Under the pieces are notes generated by a model. That model searched no databases, was not told the origin of the DNA, and saw only the letters and a program-made list of their open reading frames with translations. A stretch of DNA of 64,000 nucleotides from an uncultured bacterium. Lineage in GTDB: Bacteria; Krumholzibacteriota; Krumholzibacteriia; LZORAL124-64-63. Location: contig CAIWHK010000032.1 in assembly GCA_903912525.1 (NCBI GenBank), forward strand, positions 1-64,000. The letters are read 5' to 3'. Position numbers and translations under genes: made by a program. This document shows positions 24,227 through 36,362 of the stretch, in pieces; within the stretch, counting starts at the first letter, position 1, and every line of letters starts with the position of its first letter.

Positions 24227-25305
24227 CTGAAGACCGGTTCACCACGGCGGACGGCATCCAGGCGCTCCCGGACCAGGTCCGGGAGCGTCGGCGTTCCCTC
24301 CCAGCAGACGCGCAGCTCCAGCACCACGAGCGGCGGGCGGCTGCCCCACACCGGCGCGAGTTTGACGGCGTCTTTCGCGGTGGTCACGACCGCGCGGGCG
24401 CCTGTGTCGCCCAGGATGCGGTCGAGCCGGGCCAGCATCCGCGCGCCGTAGGGCTCGTGGTCGGCGCAACGGACCGTTGCGACGGCCGATTCCACGATTT
24501 GGCGCGCAACTTCGGCCTCGAAGACCTGCGGCCGCGCGATCCCCGACAGGAGAAGGACCGGCCCGCGCGGTGGCGGCGCGCCGCCGGCAAGTCGGAACGT
24601 CCGCGAGAATCCGGCCACCTGGGTGCCGTTCGGCGCCCCCAGGCCCGTCGGGTCCGCCTCCACCAGCCAGATTCCGGCGCGGGCAGCCCCCCGGGCTGAT
24701 TCCCGCCAGGGGCCGAACGGCGCCGTCGGGCCTGTCCTGGGCGTCAGGGCGTCTCCCCCGGGGCCCGGGCTGCGCTCCCAGGCATCGAGGATCACGATAT
24801 CGGTGTGGCGACCGACGCCCGCCGTCTGGTGCCCATCCTCCAGAAGAATGACCTCCAGGGCCCCACGCGCGCGGCGCAGCCACTCCAGGCCCGCGGCCCG
24901 GCGCCGGGATTGCATGACGACCCAGCCCTGCGGCTCGAGCGTCCCGGCCAGAAGGCGCGCCTCGTCCCCGGCCCCGCGGGTGCCGGCGTGGACCAGAAGC
25001 GGTCCGGCCAGGCTCGAACCGAAGCCACGGGTCAGGATCGCGCCCCGGACCCCGCCCGCGGCCAGGTCCAGCGCCAGTTGCGCGGTCACCGGGGTCTTCC
25101 CGGTGCCCCCCAGCGCCAGGTTTCCGATCGACACGACCAGGGGCGCCTCCGGCGGCAGGGGCCGTCTCGCAGCCTGGCGGGCCAGCCAGGCATCGGCCAG
25201 ACGCGTGGCCACCAGCGCCGGCCCCCGGGGGAGCGCTGCTCCCTGGGCGCCCCAGCGCGTCGTCAGGCCACGCACGATCGCCGGTCTCAGGTCGAAGACC
25301 TTCAT
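24223..25305 (-). CDS. lpxK: Tetraacyldisaccharide 4'-kinase
   Basis: A 360-residue inner-membrane-associated kinase that phosphorylates the 4' position of the lipid A precursor. The P-loop-type SIGNLALGGTGKTPVTAQLA lies at about residues 59-78 and LLEDGHQTAG near 155. The C-terminal CADHEPYGARMLARL with VTTAKDAVKL is characteristic. The start ATG overlaps the acyltransferase stop by four bases. It is the last gene of the bamA-skp-lpx operon. Its stop codon shares CTAG with the opposing lipoprotein gene, with no visible terminator. Confidence 0.93.
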   Translation of the reverse strand: MKVFDLRPAIVRGLTTRWGAQGAALPRGPALVATRLADAWLARQAARRPLPPEAPLVVSIGNLALGGTGKTPVTAQLALDLAAGGVRGAILTRGFGSSLAGPLLVHAGTRGAGDEARLLAGTLEPQGWVVMQSRRRAAGLEWLRRARGALEVILLEDGHQTAGVGRHTDIVILDAWERSPGPGGDALTPRTGPTAPFGPWRESARGAARAGIWLVEADPTGLGAPNGTQVAGFSRTFRLAGGAPPPRGPVLLLSGIARPQVFEAEVARQIVESAVATVRCADHEPYGARMLARLDRILGDTGARAVVTTAKDAVKLAPVWGSRPPLVVLELRVCWEGTPTLPDLVRERLDAVRRGEPVFS

Positions 25306-25916
25306 TGCGGCGCGCCTTTCGGAACGAAGAAACCGGCCAGGGCCTCGCGCAACCGCGCCGCCTCGGCGTCGGCGGGACCTTCGCCGGCCAGAACCGGCGT
25401 CCCGACGCGGATCCGCACGACCGAACCGGGCAGCGGCACGACCGTCCGATCCCACGTGCGCAGGCGAAGGGCCGCTCCCGGTTCTGCCGCCAGGGGCACC
25501 ACGGGCGTCCCGGTCAGGCGCGAGAGGTGGGCCACGCCGTCGCGGATTTCCCCGAACGGGCCCTTGGGCCCGTCGACGGCGACGCCCACCACGCCCCCGG
25601 CTGACAGCACCCGCCTCAATTCGACGAGCGCCCGACCGCCGCCCTCGCCCGTGGCCCCGCGCACGAATCCGAAGCCGGCGCCCTTGAGCGCGCGCACGAG
25701 GATGTCCCCGTCCTCGCTCCCACTGACCAGCAGATGGGGCTGCGCCGTGCGCACGAACATGAGGCAAGGCAGGATGTCCCGGTGGAGGCAGGCGAAGATG
25801 ATCGGTCCGGTGGCGGCACCGGCGGTGACGGCATCAGCGGGCTCGAGACGAACGGTGCGCACCAGCAGGCGCCACAGCGCGGGCGCCAGGTTCAGCTTGA
25901 GCGCCTGCGGGCCCAT
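25302..25916 (-). CDS. Lysophospholipid acyltransferase-family protein (DUF374)
   Basis: A 204-residue acyltransferase-like protein. A catalytic-type segment ACLHRDILPCLMFVR is followed by SGSEDGDILVRALKGAGFGF, GVVGVAVDGPKGPFGEIRDG and LSRLTGTPVVPLA, the DUF374 pattern (DGPxGP and the G-x-P-VVP element). Placed between lpxB and lpxK it could add a secondary acyl chain to the lipid A precursor, but that is by position only. It begins one base after the lpxB stop. The fold would be the PlsC-like kind. Confidence 0.8.
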   Translation of the reverse strand: MGPQALKLNLAPALWRLLVRTVRLEPADAVTAGAATGPIIFACLHRDILPCLMFVRTAQPHLLVSGSEDGDILVRALKGAGFGFVRGATGEGGGRALVELRRVLSAGGVVGVAVDGPKGPFGEIRDGVAHLSRLTGTPVVPLAAEPGAALRLRTWDRTVVPLPGSVVRIRVGTPVLAGEGPADAEAARLREALAGFFVPKGAPQ

Positions 25917-25917
25917 T

Positions 25918-27102
25918 TCAGCGGTGCTCCGGCGCGGAGCGCCCACGGCTTTCCAGCAGCCCCATCGCGGCGAGCGCCGCCCTGTCCCAGGCGCCCGGCG
26001 CGCCACAGGTCTTGCGCAACCGGCGCACGTCGGACTGGAACGTTTCGCGATCCGCGGGTCGCGCCAGCCAGGTCAGCAGGTCGCGCGCCAGTGGCAGCGG
26101 GCTGGCCTCGTCCTGCACGTGTTCGCGCACGATGCGCCGGTCCATGATGAGATTGGCCAGGCCGATGTGCCGCACCTTGAGCAGCCGACGCGCCGCGAAC
26201 GCCGTCAGGGCGCCGGTCCGGTAGACGATCTCGTGTGGGACGCCGGCGAGGGCCGCTTCCAGGCTCGCGGTACCGCTGCAGACAAGCGCCAGGTCCAGTC
26301 GCGGGAGCAGGGACGGCAGCGGTTCGTCGCTCAGCTCGGCGCCGAAGCGGAAACGTTCCCCCAGCCACTCCCGATCGACGCCCGGAGCCACGCTCAGCAC
26401 GAAGCGCACGTCGCGCCCGCCGAGGTGGCCGATGATGGTCTGGCTGGTCACCTTCAGGATCGGCAGCAGTGCCTCCAGTTCCTGGCGGCGGCTCCCGGGC
26501 AGCAACCCGATGGTCAGCGGCCCCTCGCGCTGGCCGAGGCGTTCCTCGCGGGCGACGGTCGAGGCCTCGAAGGGGAAGCGGCCGGCATAGTCGTCCATCA
26601 GCGGGTGACCGAGCGCCGCGACCTCGAAGCCGCGGGCGCGGAAATAGTCGGGCTCGAAAGGCAGGATGGTGCCGAGCAGGTCGATGCGGCGACGCAGGGA
26701 CGCGGCGCGCCACCCGCCCCACGCCCACAGCTGCGGCGCCACGAGCCAGAACACGGGCACACCCGCGCGATGGGCGGCGCCGGCAAGCTGGCCGTTGAAG
26801 CCGGGGAAATCGATCGGCAGGAAGAGGTCGACGCCCTCGCGGGCCAGGTGCCGTTCGACGGTGCGTCGCGCCGACCATAGAGCCGGCAGGGCCCGGGCGA
26901 CCTCGCCGACGCCCATGACCGCGACAGCGGCGCTATCGCAGACGATCTCGACTCCGGCCGCGCGCAGGGCGGGGCCGCCGAGCGCGCTGAAGCGCAACCC
27001 GGGATCACGCCGCCTGAGGGACGCGACGATACGCGCTCCATAGCGATCGCCGCTGGCTTCGCCGCAGGAAAGGAAAACGTGGCGAGGCCGCGCTCGGGTC
27101 AC
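25918..27102 (-). CDS. lpxB: Lipid-A-disaccharide synthase
   Basis: A 394-residue GT19 glycosyltransferase that condenses UDP-2,3-diacylglucosamine with lipid X. Recognisable segments are FLSCGEASGDRYGARIV at the N-terminus, GVEIVCDSAAVAVMGVGEV, FPGFNGQLAGAAH, FWLVAPQLWAWGGWRA and TIGLLPGSRRQELEALLPIL. The C-terminal CSGTASLEAALAGVPHEIVY is the nucleotide-sugar site. The GTG start has AGGAG six bases upstream. It follows lpxA by 31 bases. Confidence 0.95.
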   Translation of the reverse strand: MTRARPRHVFLSCGEASGDRYGARIVASLRRRDPGLRFSALGGPALRAAGVEIVCDSAAVAVMGVGEVARALPALWSARRTVERHLAREGVDLFLPIDFPGFNGQLAGAAHRAGVPVFWLVAPQLWAWGGWRAASLRRRIDLLGTILPFEPDYFRARGFEVAALGHPLMDDYAGRFPFEASTVAREERLGQREGPLTIGLLPGSRRQELEALLPILKVTSQTIIGHLGGRDVRFVLSVAPGVDREWLGERFRFGAELSDEPLPSLLPRLDLALVCSGTASLEAALAGVPHEIVYRTGALTAFAARRLLKVRHIGLANLIMDRRIVREHVQDEASPLPLARDLLTWLARPADRETFQSDVRRLRKTCGAPGAWDRAALAAMGLLESRGRSAPEHR

Positions 27103-27133
27103 GGATGGCTCCTGACGACGGCCGCCGGCGTCC

Positions 27134-27955
27134 TCAGCGGACGATGCCGCGGTCCGAGCGCCTGATGAACGCCATCAGGTCCTCGATGTGCTGCGACAGC
27201 TGGCAATCGGCGGCGATGCGCTCGAGGGCCTGCGTGACATTCAGCCCGGACCGGTAGAGCAGGCGGTAGGCCTTCTTGAGGTTCTGCAGGTCCTCGTCGG
27301 AGAACCCGCCGCGCTTGAGGCCGATGGCGTTGATGCCCGCGACCTCGATGGGGTTCCCGGCGACCTTGATGAACGGCGGCACATCCTGCGGCAGGCGGCT
27401 GCCGCCGCCGACGAAGGCGTAGGCGCCCACGCGTACGAACTGGTGCACGGGCGTCATGCCGCCGAGGATGGCATGGCTCTCGATCTCGACGTGGCCCGCC
27501 AGGTTCACGGCGTTGGCCAGCACGGTGTGGTCGCCCACACGGCAGTTGTGCGCGATGTGCACGTACGCCATCAGGAGGTTGTCCGACCCGACCCGCGTGC
27601 AGGCGCCTTCGCCGGTGGCCGGATGGATCGTGCAGAATTCACGGATGTCGTTGTTGTCGCCGATTTCGACGTACGTGACCTCGCCGTGGTACTTCTTGTC
27701 CTGGGGCTCGCAGCCGATCGCGGCCCCGTGGAAGATGCGGTTGCCGCTGCCCATCACCACGTGGCCGGTCAGCAGCACGGCCGACCCGATCACGCAGTCG
27801 GGCCCGACCACCACATCGGGACCGATGATCGCATACGGCCCCACCTTCACGTTGTGTCCCAGGCGCGCGCCCGGGTCGACCACCGCGGTCGGGTGGATCT
27901 CGGGCTCGCTCACCGGACGCAGGCCGGCCACCTTGTTCATCTTCACCGGATCCAA
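27134..27955 (-). CDS. lpxA: Acyl-ACP-UDP-N-acetylglucosamine O-acyltransferase
   Basis: A 273-residue left-handed beta-helix trimeric enzyme that starts lipid A synthesis by 3-O-acylation of UDP-GlcNAc. The catalytic His is in AYVHIAHNCRVGDHTVLAN, and other signatures are GCEPQDKKYHGE, IREFCTIHPATGEG and GGMTPVHQFVRVGAYAFVGG. The AAGGAGG ribosome site abuts an ATG at 27961, too close to serve it. The TTG at 27955 is six bases from the site and is my preferred start; the ATG at 27961 adds two residues. It overlaps neither neighbour. Confidence 0.94.
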   Translation of the reverse strand: MDPVKMNKVAGLRPVSEPEIHPTAVVDPGARLGHNVKVGPYAIIGPDVVVGPDCVIGSAVLLTGHVVMGSGNRIFHGAAIGCEPQDKKYHGEVTYVEIGDNNDIREFCTIHPATGEGACTRVGSDNLLMAYVHIAHNCRVGDHTVLANAVNLAGHVEIESHAILGGMTPVHQFVRVGAYAFVGGGSRLPQDVPPFIKVAGNPIEVAGINAIGLKRGGFSDEDLQNLKKAYRLLYRSGLNVTQALERIAADCQLSQHIEDLMAFIRRSDRGIVR

Positions 27956-27979
27956 CCCCATCCTCCTTCGGTGCGCGGC

Positions 27980-29293
27980 TCAGGCATCCACGATCGTGGA
28001 CATGAGATCCGCCTCGGCAACCAGCGTGTCGCCGACCCAGCCGGTCCCCCGCATCTTGCACAGCGGTCCGCGCAATTTGAGCAGTTCGAGCTCGAAACGC
28101 AACTGGTCGCCCGGCAAGACCGACTGGCGGAACCGCGCGGCGTCGATGCCGCTGAAATAGACCAGTTTCCCTCGCGGATCCTCGACGCTGCTCAGGAGCA
28201 GCACCCCGCCCACCTGGGCCATGGCCTCGATGATCAGCACCCCGGGCATGATCGGATGCCCCGGGAAGTGGCCCTGGAAAAAGGGCTCGTTGATCGAGAC
28301 GTTCTTGATGCCCACCACCCGCTTGCCGGGCACGAGTTCGGTGATCCGGTCCACGAGCAGGAACGGATACCGGTGCGGCATGATTTCCATGATCGACGCG
28401 ATATCCCAGTGGCGCGGTTCGCGCGGCGGGTAGATGCGCGGCATCTTGCGCTCGGTGCGCGCCAGCATCCGCGTGAACTCGACGTTCGCGGCGTGGCCGG
28501 ACAGCTTCGCGTGCACGTGGCCCTGCAGCGGCATCCCCAGCAGGGCCAGGTCGCCCAGCAGGTCGAGGATCTTGTGGCGTACACACTCGTCGGGAAAGCG
28601 CAGCGTCTGCCCGCCTTCGAGCCGGCCTTCGTTGAACACGAGCGCGTTCTCGAGGCTGCCGCCGAGGGCCAGGCCCTGCTCGCGCAGGCCCTGCACATCG
28701 CGCAACAGCGCAAAGGTGCGCGCGGGCGCTATCTCGCGCCGGAACACCGACGGTCGCACCTCGAACGAGGCCTCCTGGCTGCCAATCAGTGTGTCCTCGT
28801 AGGCGATCTCGAAGCTGACGCGGAAACCGTCGGCGGGGCTGGCGGTGACTTCGGCCTCGCCCAGCTTCAGCGTGACCGGGCGCGTGATCTTGTGGTACGA
28901 GTTCGGCAGGCCCTGGTCGCGCACGCCGGCCCGGTCGATCATCTCGACGTACGGCAGTGAACTGGCGCAACCGGTCACGGGGGGCTCGCCGCCCTCGAGG
29001 CGGATGAGGCAGTTGGTGACGCCCATGCCGTATAACGCCGCCAGCACGTGCTCGACCGTGTGGACTGTGATGCCCTGGTCGACGAGGGTCGTGGCCCGGA
29101 CGAGGTCAGCCGCAGCCACAGCGTACTCCACCAGCGCCGGGATGCGGACATCGCCGTCGGGACCGGGCACGACGAAGACGAGCCCGGTGTTGGGCGCGGC
29201 GGGCTGGAAGGTCATGCGGGCCTGGGCGCCCGAGTGCAGGCCGATCCCCTCGATCGACACCTCGGTCTCGACGGTACGCTGGAGCCAGAGCAA
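27980..29293 (-). CDS. lpxC/fabZ: Bifunctional LpxC deacetylase / FabZ hydroxyacyl-ACP dehydratase
   Basis: A 437-residue fusion of two normally separate enzymes. Residues 1 to about 290 are LpxC, the committed lipid A step; zinc ligands sit in [13 protein letters not shown] and in [19 protein letters not shown]. Residues about 297-437 are FabZ, with [13 protein letters not shown] and [19 protein letters not shown] carrying the His and Glu of the hot-dog dehydratase. This fusion is typical of Bacteroidota, Chlorobiota and relatives and couples membrane lipid and lipid A flux. The TTG at 29293 has AGGAGA about eight bases upstream; it lies four bases from the lpxD stop. Confidence 0.95.
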   Translation of the reverse strand: MLWLQRTVETEVSIEGIGLHSGAQARMTFQPAAPNTGLVFVVPGPDGDVRIPALVEYAVAAADLVRATTLVDQGITVHTVEHVLAALYGMGVTNCLIRLEGGEPPVTGCASSLPYVEMIDRAGVRDQGLPNSYHKITRPVTLKLGEAEVTASPADGFRVSFEIAYEDTLIGSQEASFEVRPSVFRREIAPARTFALLRDVQGLREQGLALGGSLENALVFNEGRLEGGQTLRFPDECVRHKILDLLGDLALLGMPLQGHVHAKLSGHAANVEFTRMLARTERKMPRIYPPREPRHWDIASIMEIMPHRYPFLLVDRITELVPGKRVVGIKNVSINEPFFQGHFPGHPIMPGVLIIEAMAQVGGVLLLSSVEDPRGKLVYFSGIDAARFRQSVLPGDQLRFELELLKLRGPLCKMRGTGWVGDTLVAEADLMSTIVDA

Positions 29294-29296
29294 CGG

Positions 29297-30346
29297 TCAC
29301 GTCTCCTGTTCGGGTCCCGCCGGCGTCGCCGGCCCCTTGCCGCGATTCTCGAGAGCCCGCAACCGCGCCAGCGCGGCCGGCAGGCGCCGCAGCGCCGCCG
29401 TGATGCGGAATGATTCCTGGAAGTCAAGCGCCGGGTAGCCGAACATCGTGGCCTTCGCCGCCACGTCCTTGATGACGCCTGCCTGCGCGCCGATGCGCGC
29501 CCCGTCGCCCACCGTCAGGTGATCGGCGATGCCGACCTGCCCGCCGGTGATCACACCATTGCCCAGCGTGCAACTGCCGGCAATCCCCGTTTGGGCGCTC
29601 AGGGCGCAGTGGCGCCCGATGCGCACGTTGTGCGCGACGTGCACCTGGTTGTCCAGCTTGCTGCCGGCGCCGATCACCGTGCGCCCGGTCGTGGCGCGAT
29701 CGATGGTCACATGCGCGCCCAGTTCCACGTCGTCCTGCACCTCGACGATGCCCACCTGCGGGATCTTGACCTGTCCTCCCGGACCGGGCAGGTAGCCGAA
29801 GCCGTCGGCCCCCACCACCGTGCCCGCATGGACGACCACGCGATCGCCCAGAACGCAGCCTTCGCGCACCGTCACCTGCGCATGCAGCACGCAATCGCGG
29901 CCGAGCACGGCGTCACAGCCGATGGTCACATGCGGCCCCAGCCGGCAACCGGCGCCCACCCTGGCCCCCGCCGCCACGACGCAGTAGGGACCGACCGAGG
30001 CCGCCTCGACCTGCGCTTCGGGATGGATGATCGCCGTCGCGTGCACGCCCGGCGGATAGAGGCGATCGGGATCCGGCAACTGCAGCGCCAGGAACCGGGC
30101 GAAGGCCTCGTAGGGCTTTTCGACCTCAATGGCTGGACGCCCGAAATCCATCCCCGGTGCCACCAGGAACGCGCCCGCGGCGCTCGCCTGTGCCTCGGCC
30201 AGCCGTTCCGGGCCGGCGACAAAGCTCAGGTCGCCGGGGCCGGCGTCAGCCAGCGAGGCTGCGCCGGTAATCAGCGGATCGGCGCCTTCACGCCACTTCC
30301 CGCCGAGCCGGACCGCCAGTTCGCTCAAGGGCCACGCCTGCTGCAC
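29297..30346 (-). CDS. lpxD: UDP-3-O-(3-hydroxyacyl)glucosamine N-acyltransferase
   Basis: A 349-residue left-handed beta-helix enzyme that adds the second acyl chain of lipid A. The N-terminal uridine-binding region has ITGAASLADAGPGDLSFV. The catalytic helix carries DNQVHVAHNVRIGRHCALSA with the catalytic His, then QTGIAGSCTLGNGVITGGQ and FGYPALDFQES near the C-terminus. I chose the GTG at 30346 because AAGGA lies six bases upstream; a TTG at 30361 would start inside that site. It is preceded by a 128-base gap after skp. Confidence 0.94.
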   Translation of the reverse strand: MQQAWPLSELAVRLGGKWREGADPLITGAASLADAGPGDLSFVAGPERLAEAQASAAGAFLVAPGMDFGRPAIEVEKPYEAFARFLALQLPDPDRLYPPGVHATAIIHPEAQVEAASVGPYCVVAAGARVGAGCRLGPHVTIGCDAVLGRDCVLHAQVTVREGCVLGDRVVVHAGTVVGADGFGYLPGPGGQVKIPQVGIVEVQDDVELGAHVTIDRATTGRTVIGAGSKLDNQVHVAHNVRIGRHCALSAQTGIAGSCTLGNGVITGGQVGIADHLTVGDGARIGAQAGVIKDVAAKATMFGYPALDFQESFRITAALRRLPAALARLRALENRGKGPATPAGPEQET

Positions 30347-30474
30347 GACGATTCCTTCCAAACGACCGCCCCCCGCCTTCCCGGCGAGGGGCTAAGCGCT
30401 TCGGAAATGGACCTTTGCCAGTTTCGGTGCCCCGCGCCCGGGTGTCAACCCCGAAGCAACGCGGGCGCCGAAGG

Positions 30475-31002
30475 CTACTTGTCGCCCCGGACGAGGGCCT
30501 GCAGCACATCGTTCGTCAGGTCGAGCTGCGGGTCCACGTAAAGTACGGTCATCGCTGCCGCGTCGACCACCAGGCCCAGATTGCGTTCCTTGCTCAGGCG
30601 CTCGACGATCGTCTTGACCTGGTCGAGGATCGGCTGCATGCGGGCCTTGGCCTCCGCATCGGCCTTCTGCTCGGCCGACTCGCGGAACTGGAAGTATTCG
30701 GCCTTCTGCTTCTCGAACTGCTGCATCTTGGTGGCCAGGGCGTCCTTGCCGAGCAGCAACTGCTGGCTGTCGATCTCCTCGGCGGCGGTCGACAGGGCCT
30801 TTTCCTTCAGGCTCAGCTCGCGCTCGAGGTCCTGGACGAACTTCTGGTACTGCTCCTGGGCATCCCGCATCGCCGGGTACTCCTGGGAGATGCGCTCCGA
30901 ATTGATGATCGCCATCGGGCGGAGCTCGGCCGCCCGGGCCACCGTCGCCGCCGCGAGCATTCCGATCACCAGCGCCAGGCGCAGCGTCTTCGTCCGAATC
31001 AT
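30475..31002 (-). CDS. skp: OmpH/Skp-family periplasmic chaperone
   Basis: A 175-residue periplasmic protein. The signal peptide (1-25, ending TVARAAE) is followed by an N-terminal strand (MAIINSERISQEYPAM) and two long charged helices, about 40-75 and 80-130, rich in Glu, Lys and Gln, that form the tentacles of Skp. A short C-terminal strand contains LVVDAAAMTVLYVDPQLDLT. It holds unfolded outer-membrane proteins for BamA, which is the gene just upstream. The ATG at 31002 has GGAGG six bases upstream; a GTG three bases earlier is too close. Confidence 0.9.
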   Translation of the reverse strand: MIRTKTLRLALVIGMLAAATVARAAELRPMAIINSERISQEYPAMRDAQEQYQKFVQDLERELSLKEKALSTAAEEIDSQQLLLGKDALATKMQQFEKQKAEYFQFRESAEQKADAEAKARMQPILDQVKTIVERLSKERNLGLVVDAAAMTVLYVDPQLDLTNDVLQALVRGDK

Positions 31003-31039
31003 CACGTGCCTCCGTTGCGACCCGTCGCCGGGCCTGCGT

Positions 31040-33373
31040 CTAGAAGAAATTGCCGATCGTGAAATGCGGTTCCCAGGCCGGGCCGCCCGCCCGGTCGAAG
31101 CCGTAGCCGTAGTCGAAGCCGATATTGCCCATCATGGGGACCTCGACCCGGATGCCGAACCCGGCGCCCTTGCGCAGGTCGGCCAGGTCGGCCTGGGAGA
31201 AGCTGTTCCAAACGTCTCCCATATCCAGGAATGTGAGCAAATGCACGGCCGGGGTCAAGGGATACAGGATCTCCGTGTTGAAGATCGAGAAGAACCGGCC
31301 GCCGATGAAGCTGGGATTGCCGCGCGGCACGACCTCGAGGTCCTTGTAGCCGCGCAGCGGCAGGCGACGGTTGCCGCCGAGCCGGTAGCGGTCCCAATCC
31401 GGGACGCTGTCGGCCGAATCCAGGCCGTGGATCAGGCCGAAGAAACCCCGCAGGTGCAGCGCGAAACCGCCCGGGAGCTTGTTGTAGAACGAGTGCGAGA
31501 GCATGTGCTCCTGGAAGGACGTCTTCCCGCCCAGCAGCCCGCCGGCGTACTCGAAGCTGTAGCTCGACTTGGAGCCCGTCGTCGGGAAGAACGGGCTGTC
31601 GGTCGAGTTGCGGTTGAACGAAACCTGGAGGCTGCTCTTGGAGCGCGGCCAATCGACGCGGTCAAGGCGCTGCCACGGCAGGTCGCTGGTGCCGAGCGAG
31701 CGCTCGAGGTCGTCCAGGTACTTGATGTAGCTGGCGTTGAAGTTGTCGAGCCGGGTCTGCGACCACTCGTAGCGCAGGCCCACGCGGCTGTAGCGCGTGC
31801 CCGGGACGCGGCGGCCGAGGCGGGCGTTGAAGCCGCGCACGCGGCTCTCGTAGAAATCGTCGTAGTTGTACTGGAAGCGATCGAAGATATCGACGCCCAC
31901 GAGCGTCGGGGTGCCGCGGAACCAGGGCTCGGTGAAGCTCAGGTCGAGATAGCGACGCCGGGTACCGAACTGCCAGGTCAGGCCCAGGTTCTGCCCCTTG
32001 CCGCGGAAGTTCGTCTCGGCCACCTGGATGAACCCGCTGGCCGAGGTCTCCGCGCTGTACGACATGCCGAACATGAACTGCCCGGTCTGCTTCTCCTTGA
32101 CCTTCAAATCGAGGTCGACGTCGCCGCCCTGCACCGGCTTGATGTCAGGCTGCACATCCTCGAAGAAGCCCGTCTGGTACACATCCCGCATCGTGTTGCG
32201 GATGCGGGTGTTGCTGAACGTGTCGCCCGGGAAGATGGCCAGCTCGCGCAGGATCACGTTGTCGTGCGTCTTGGTGTTGCCCGAGACCGTGATGTCGCGG
32301 ATGTTGGCCGGCCGGCCTTCCTGGAAGCTGAACACGACATTGACGTCGCGACCGCTGATGTCCCGCTTGGGCTCGACCGTGATGTAGATGTATCCCCGGT
32401 CGGCATAGACCTGCTGGAGATCGTCGAGGGTGGCGAGGTACTCGTCCTCCTTGAACACGCGCCCCTTCTGCAGGAGCACGTGGTCAGCCACCGTCACATC
32501 GTCCAGGACGGTGTTGCCTTCCCAGCGGACGTCGCCGACGGTGTACTGTTCGCCCTCGTTGATCTCGACGACGATGTCCAGGCGCTCGCGGCCCTCGCGG
32601 AAGTTCAACTGCGTATCGACGATGGTCGCGTCGAGGAAGCCCTGGTTGCGGCAGTACCCGAGGATCCGCTCCTGGTCCTCCTCGAACTGCTTCTTCTTGA
32701 ACGAGCCGCCGCGCAGGAAACCCGTGGTGCCCTGCTTCATTGCGCCGCGCAGGTCGCCCGAAGCGAGCTGCCGGTTGCCGGCAAAGGTGATGGTCTCGAC
32801 CTTGACCTCGCGCCCTTCCTTAACGGTGACGACAAGGTCCTGCATGTTGTTGCCGTCGACGACCGTCGAGTCCGTCGTCACCTCGACGTTGTAGTAGCCC
32901 TTCTCGTAGTACAGGTCGCGCAGTGGCTGCAGGTCGCGACGCACGGCGGCGGGGTTCGAGAACTGCCCGACAGTGACCGGGAAGGCCTCCCGCAGGTCCT
33001 TCTCGCCGAGCTTGTCGTTCCCCTTGAAGGTGACGCTGCGCACGCGGGGGAATTCGCGCAGGTTGATGATCAGGCGGACACCGCCGGGCTCGTCCTGCCG
33101 GTAGACGAACACGTCGCCGAACTTCCCGGTCGCGAAGAGCTTGCGGATAGCCTCGCCGACAATGTCGGCCGTGTACTCGCTGCCTTCGGTCAGGCCGGAC
33201 CAGGCAGTGACCTGGCGGGGACCGACAGTCAGCGCCCCCACCACGTCGATACCGGTGATCAGGGGCGCTTCTGCGGCGGAAGCGACACAGGCCATGGACA
33301 GGGCGCAGCACAGCACCAGTGCGGTGGCCAGCCGGCGCGCCGGACGGATCAGTTCGAGCAAGGGGCTCCCCAT
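31040..33373 (-). CDS. bamA: Outer-membrane protein assembly factor BamA
   Basis: A 777-residue Omp85 protein. The signal peptide is about 1-35. Five POTRA domains run from about 38 to 355. A 16-strand outer-membrane barrel occupies 365-777 and ends in Phe (TIGNFF), the C-terminal beta-signal. The barrel loop-6 motif is in YRLGGNRRLPLRGYKDLEVV (RLPLRGY corresponds to the VRGF/Y motif). It inserts other outer-membrane proteins and is essential. It is the first gene of the lpx operon, directly before skp. The ATG at 33373 has no obvious ribosome site; no better in-frame start is seen. Confidence 0.96.
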   Translation of the reverse strand: MGSPLLELIRPARRLATALVLCCALSMACVASAAEAPLITGIDVVGALTVGPRQVTAWSGLTEGSEYTADIVGEAIRKLFATGKFGDVFVYRQDEPGGVRLIINLREFPRVRSVTFKGNDKLGEKDLREAFPVTVGQFSNPAAVRRDLQPLRDLYYEKGYYNVEVTTDSTVVDGNNMQDLVVTVKEGREVKVETITFAGNRQLASGDLRGAMKQGTTGFLRGGSFKKKQFEEDQERILGYCRNQGFLDATIVDTQLNFREGRERLDIVVEINEGEQYTVGDVRWEGNTVLDDVTVADHVLLQKGRVFKEDEYLATLDDLQQVYADRGYIYITVEPKRDISGRDVNVVFSFQEGRPANIRDITVSGNTKTHDNVILRELAIFPGDTFSNTRIRNTMRDVYQTGFFEDVQPDIKPVQGGDVDLDLKVKEKQTGQFMFGMSYSAETSASGFIQVAETNFRGKGQNLGLTWQFGTRRRYLDLSFTEPWFRGTPTLVGVDIFDRFQYNYDDFYESRVRGFNARLGRRVPGTRYSRVGLRYEWSQTRLDNFNASYIKYLDDLERSLGTSDLPWQRLDRVDWPRSKSSLQVSFNRNSTDSPFFPTTGSKSSYSFEYAGGLLGGKTSFQEHMLSHSFYNKLPGGFALHLRGFFGLIHGLDSADSVPDWDRYRLGGNRRLPLRGYKDLEVVPRGNPSFIGGRFFSIFNTEILYPLTPAVHLLTFLDMGDVWNSFSQADLADLRKGAGFGIRVEVPMMGNIGFDYGYGFDRAGGPAWEPHFTIGNFF

Positions 33374-33400
33374 CGTCGGGTTGGGATAAACAGACGCGGC

Positions 33401-33429
33401 AGTCTAGCACCGGCCGCCGCGGCCCACAA
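33401..33429 (-). promoter_or_regulatory. Possible bamA promoter
   Basis: Minus-strand TTGTGG (33424-33429), 17-base spacer, TAGACT (33401-33406), about 20-25 bases from the bamA start. Only moderately close to consensus; supported by position. Confidence 0.35.
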
Positions 33430-33593
33430 CGGAGAAGGGCCGACAGGCGCCGCCGGGCGGCGCCGCCCGGTCCGGACCCGGGCACGGCCATCTCCAACCC
33501 GCGGCGGCACCGGGAGTTCCCGCGCCACGGACGGGACAAGATAGACCCCCGCAGCCACAGCCCAAAGCCCAATTCGCTCAGGGGGGAAAGCAG

Positions 33594-33623
33594 CGGCGGC
33601 GCCCCCTTGCAGGAGCGCCGCCG
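33594..33623 (-). terminator. Possible clpC terminator hairpin
   Basis: A 9-bp perfect stem (33594-33602 with 33615-33623) just past the clpC stop, followed on the minus strand by GCTGCTTTCCCC. The T tract is weak, so this could be a processing hairpin. Confidence 0.4.
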
Positions 33624-33646
33624 TCCGAGCCTGTCCCCGTCCCCGC

Positions 33647-36118
<2,472 letters not shown>

Positions 36119-36362
36119 GCCGCGCGCCTCCGTTCGCCGCTGCAGGACCCCGGTGTCGGCAAGGGCTCCGGCCACCGGTTGATGTCGCAGAATATACCGG
36201 ACCAACCGGCGTCTCGCTACACCGGCCACGCGTTGGTCCACGCCGCCCCAAGGCAAGTTCCGGGCCGCGCCGTGGCTTTCGCCATCGGCTGGGGATCGGC
36301 CGATCACGCCGTAACCTTAAGGACTTAGGCGTCCGGACACCGGCGCGGGCCGCCTGGCGGGG

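Noticed and set aside
30581-33544. A 987-codon plus-strand open frame across bamA
   Set aside because: It is antisense to bamA and skp and has no recognisable domain; the minus-strand genes have clear motifs.
36191-36196. A -10-like TATATT upstream of clpC as its promoter
   Set aside because: No matching -35 box lies 16-18 bases upstream, so I did not list it.
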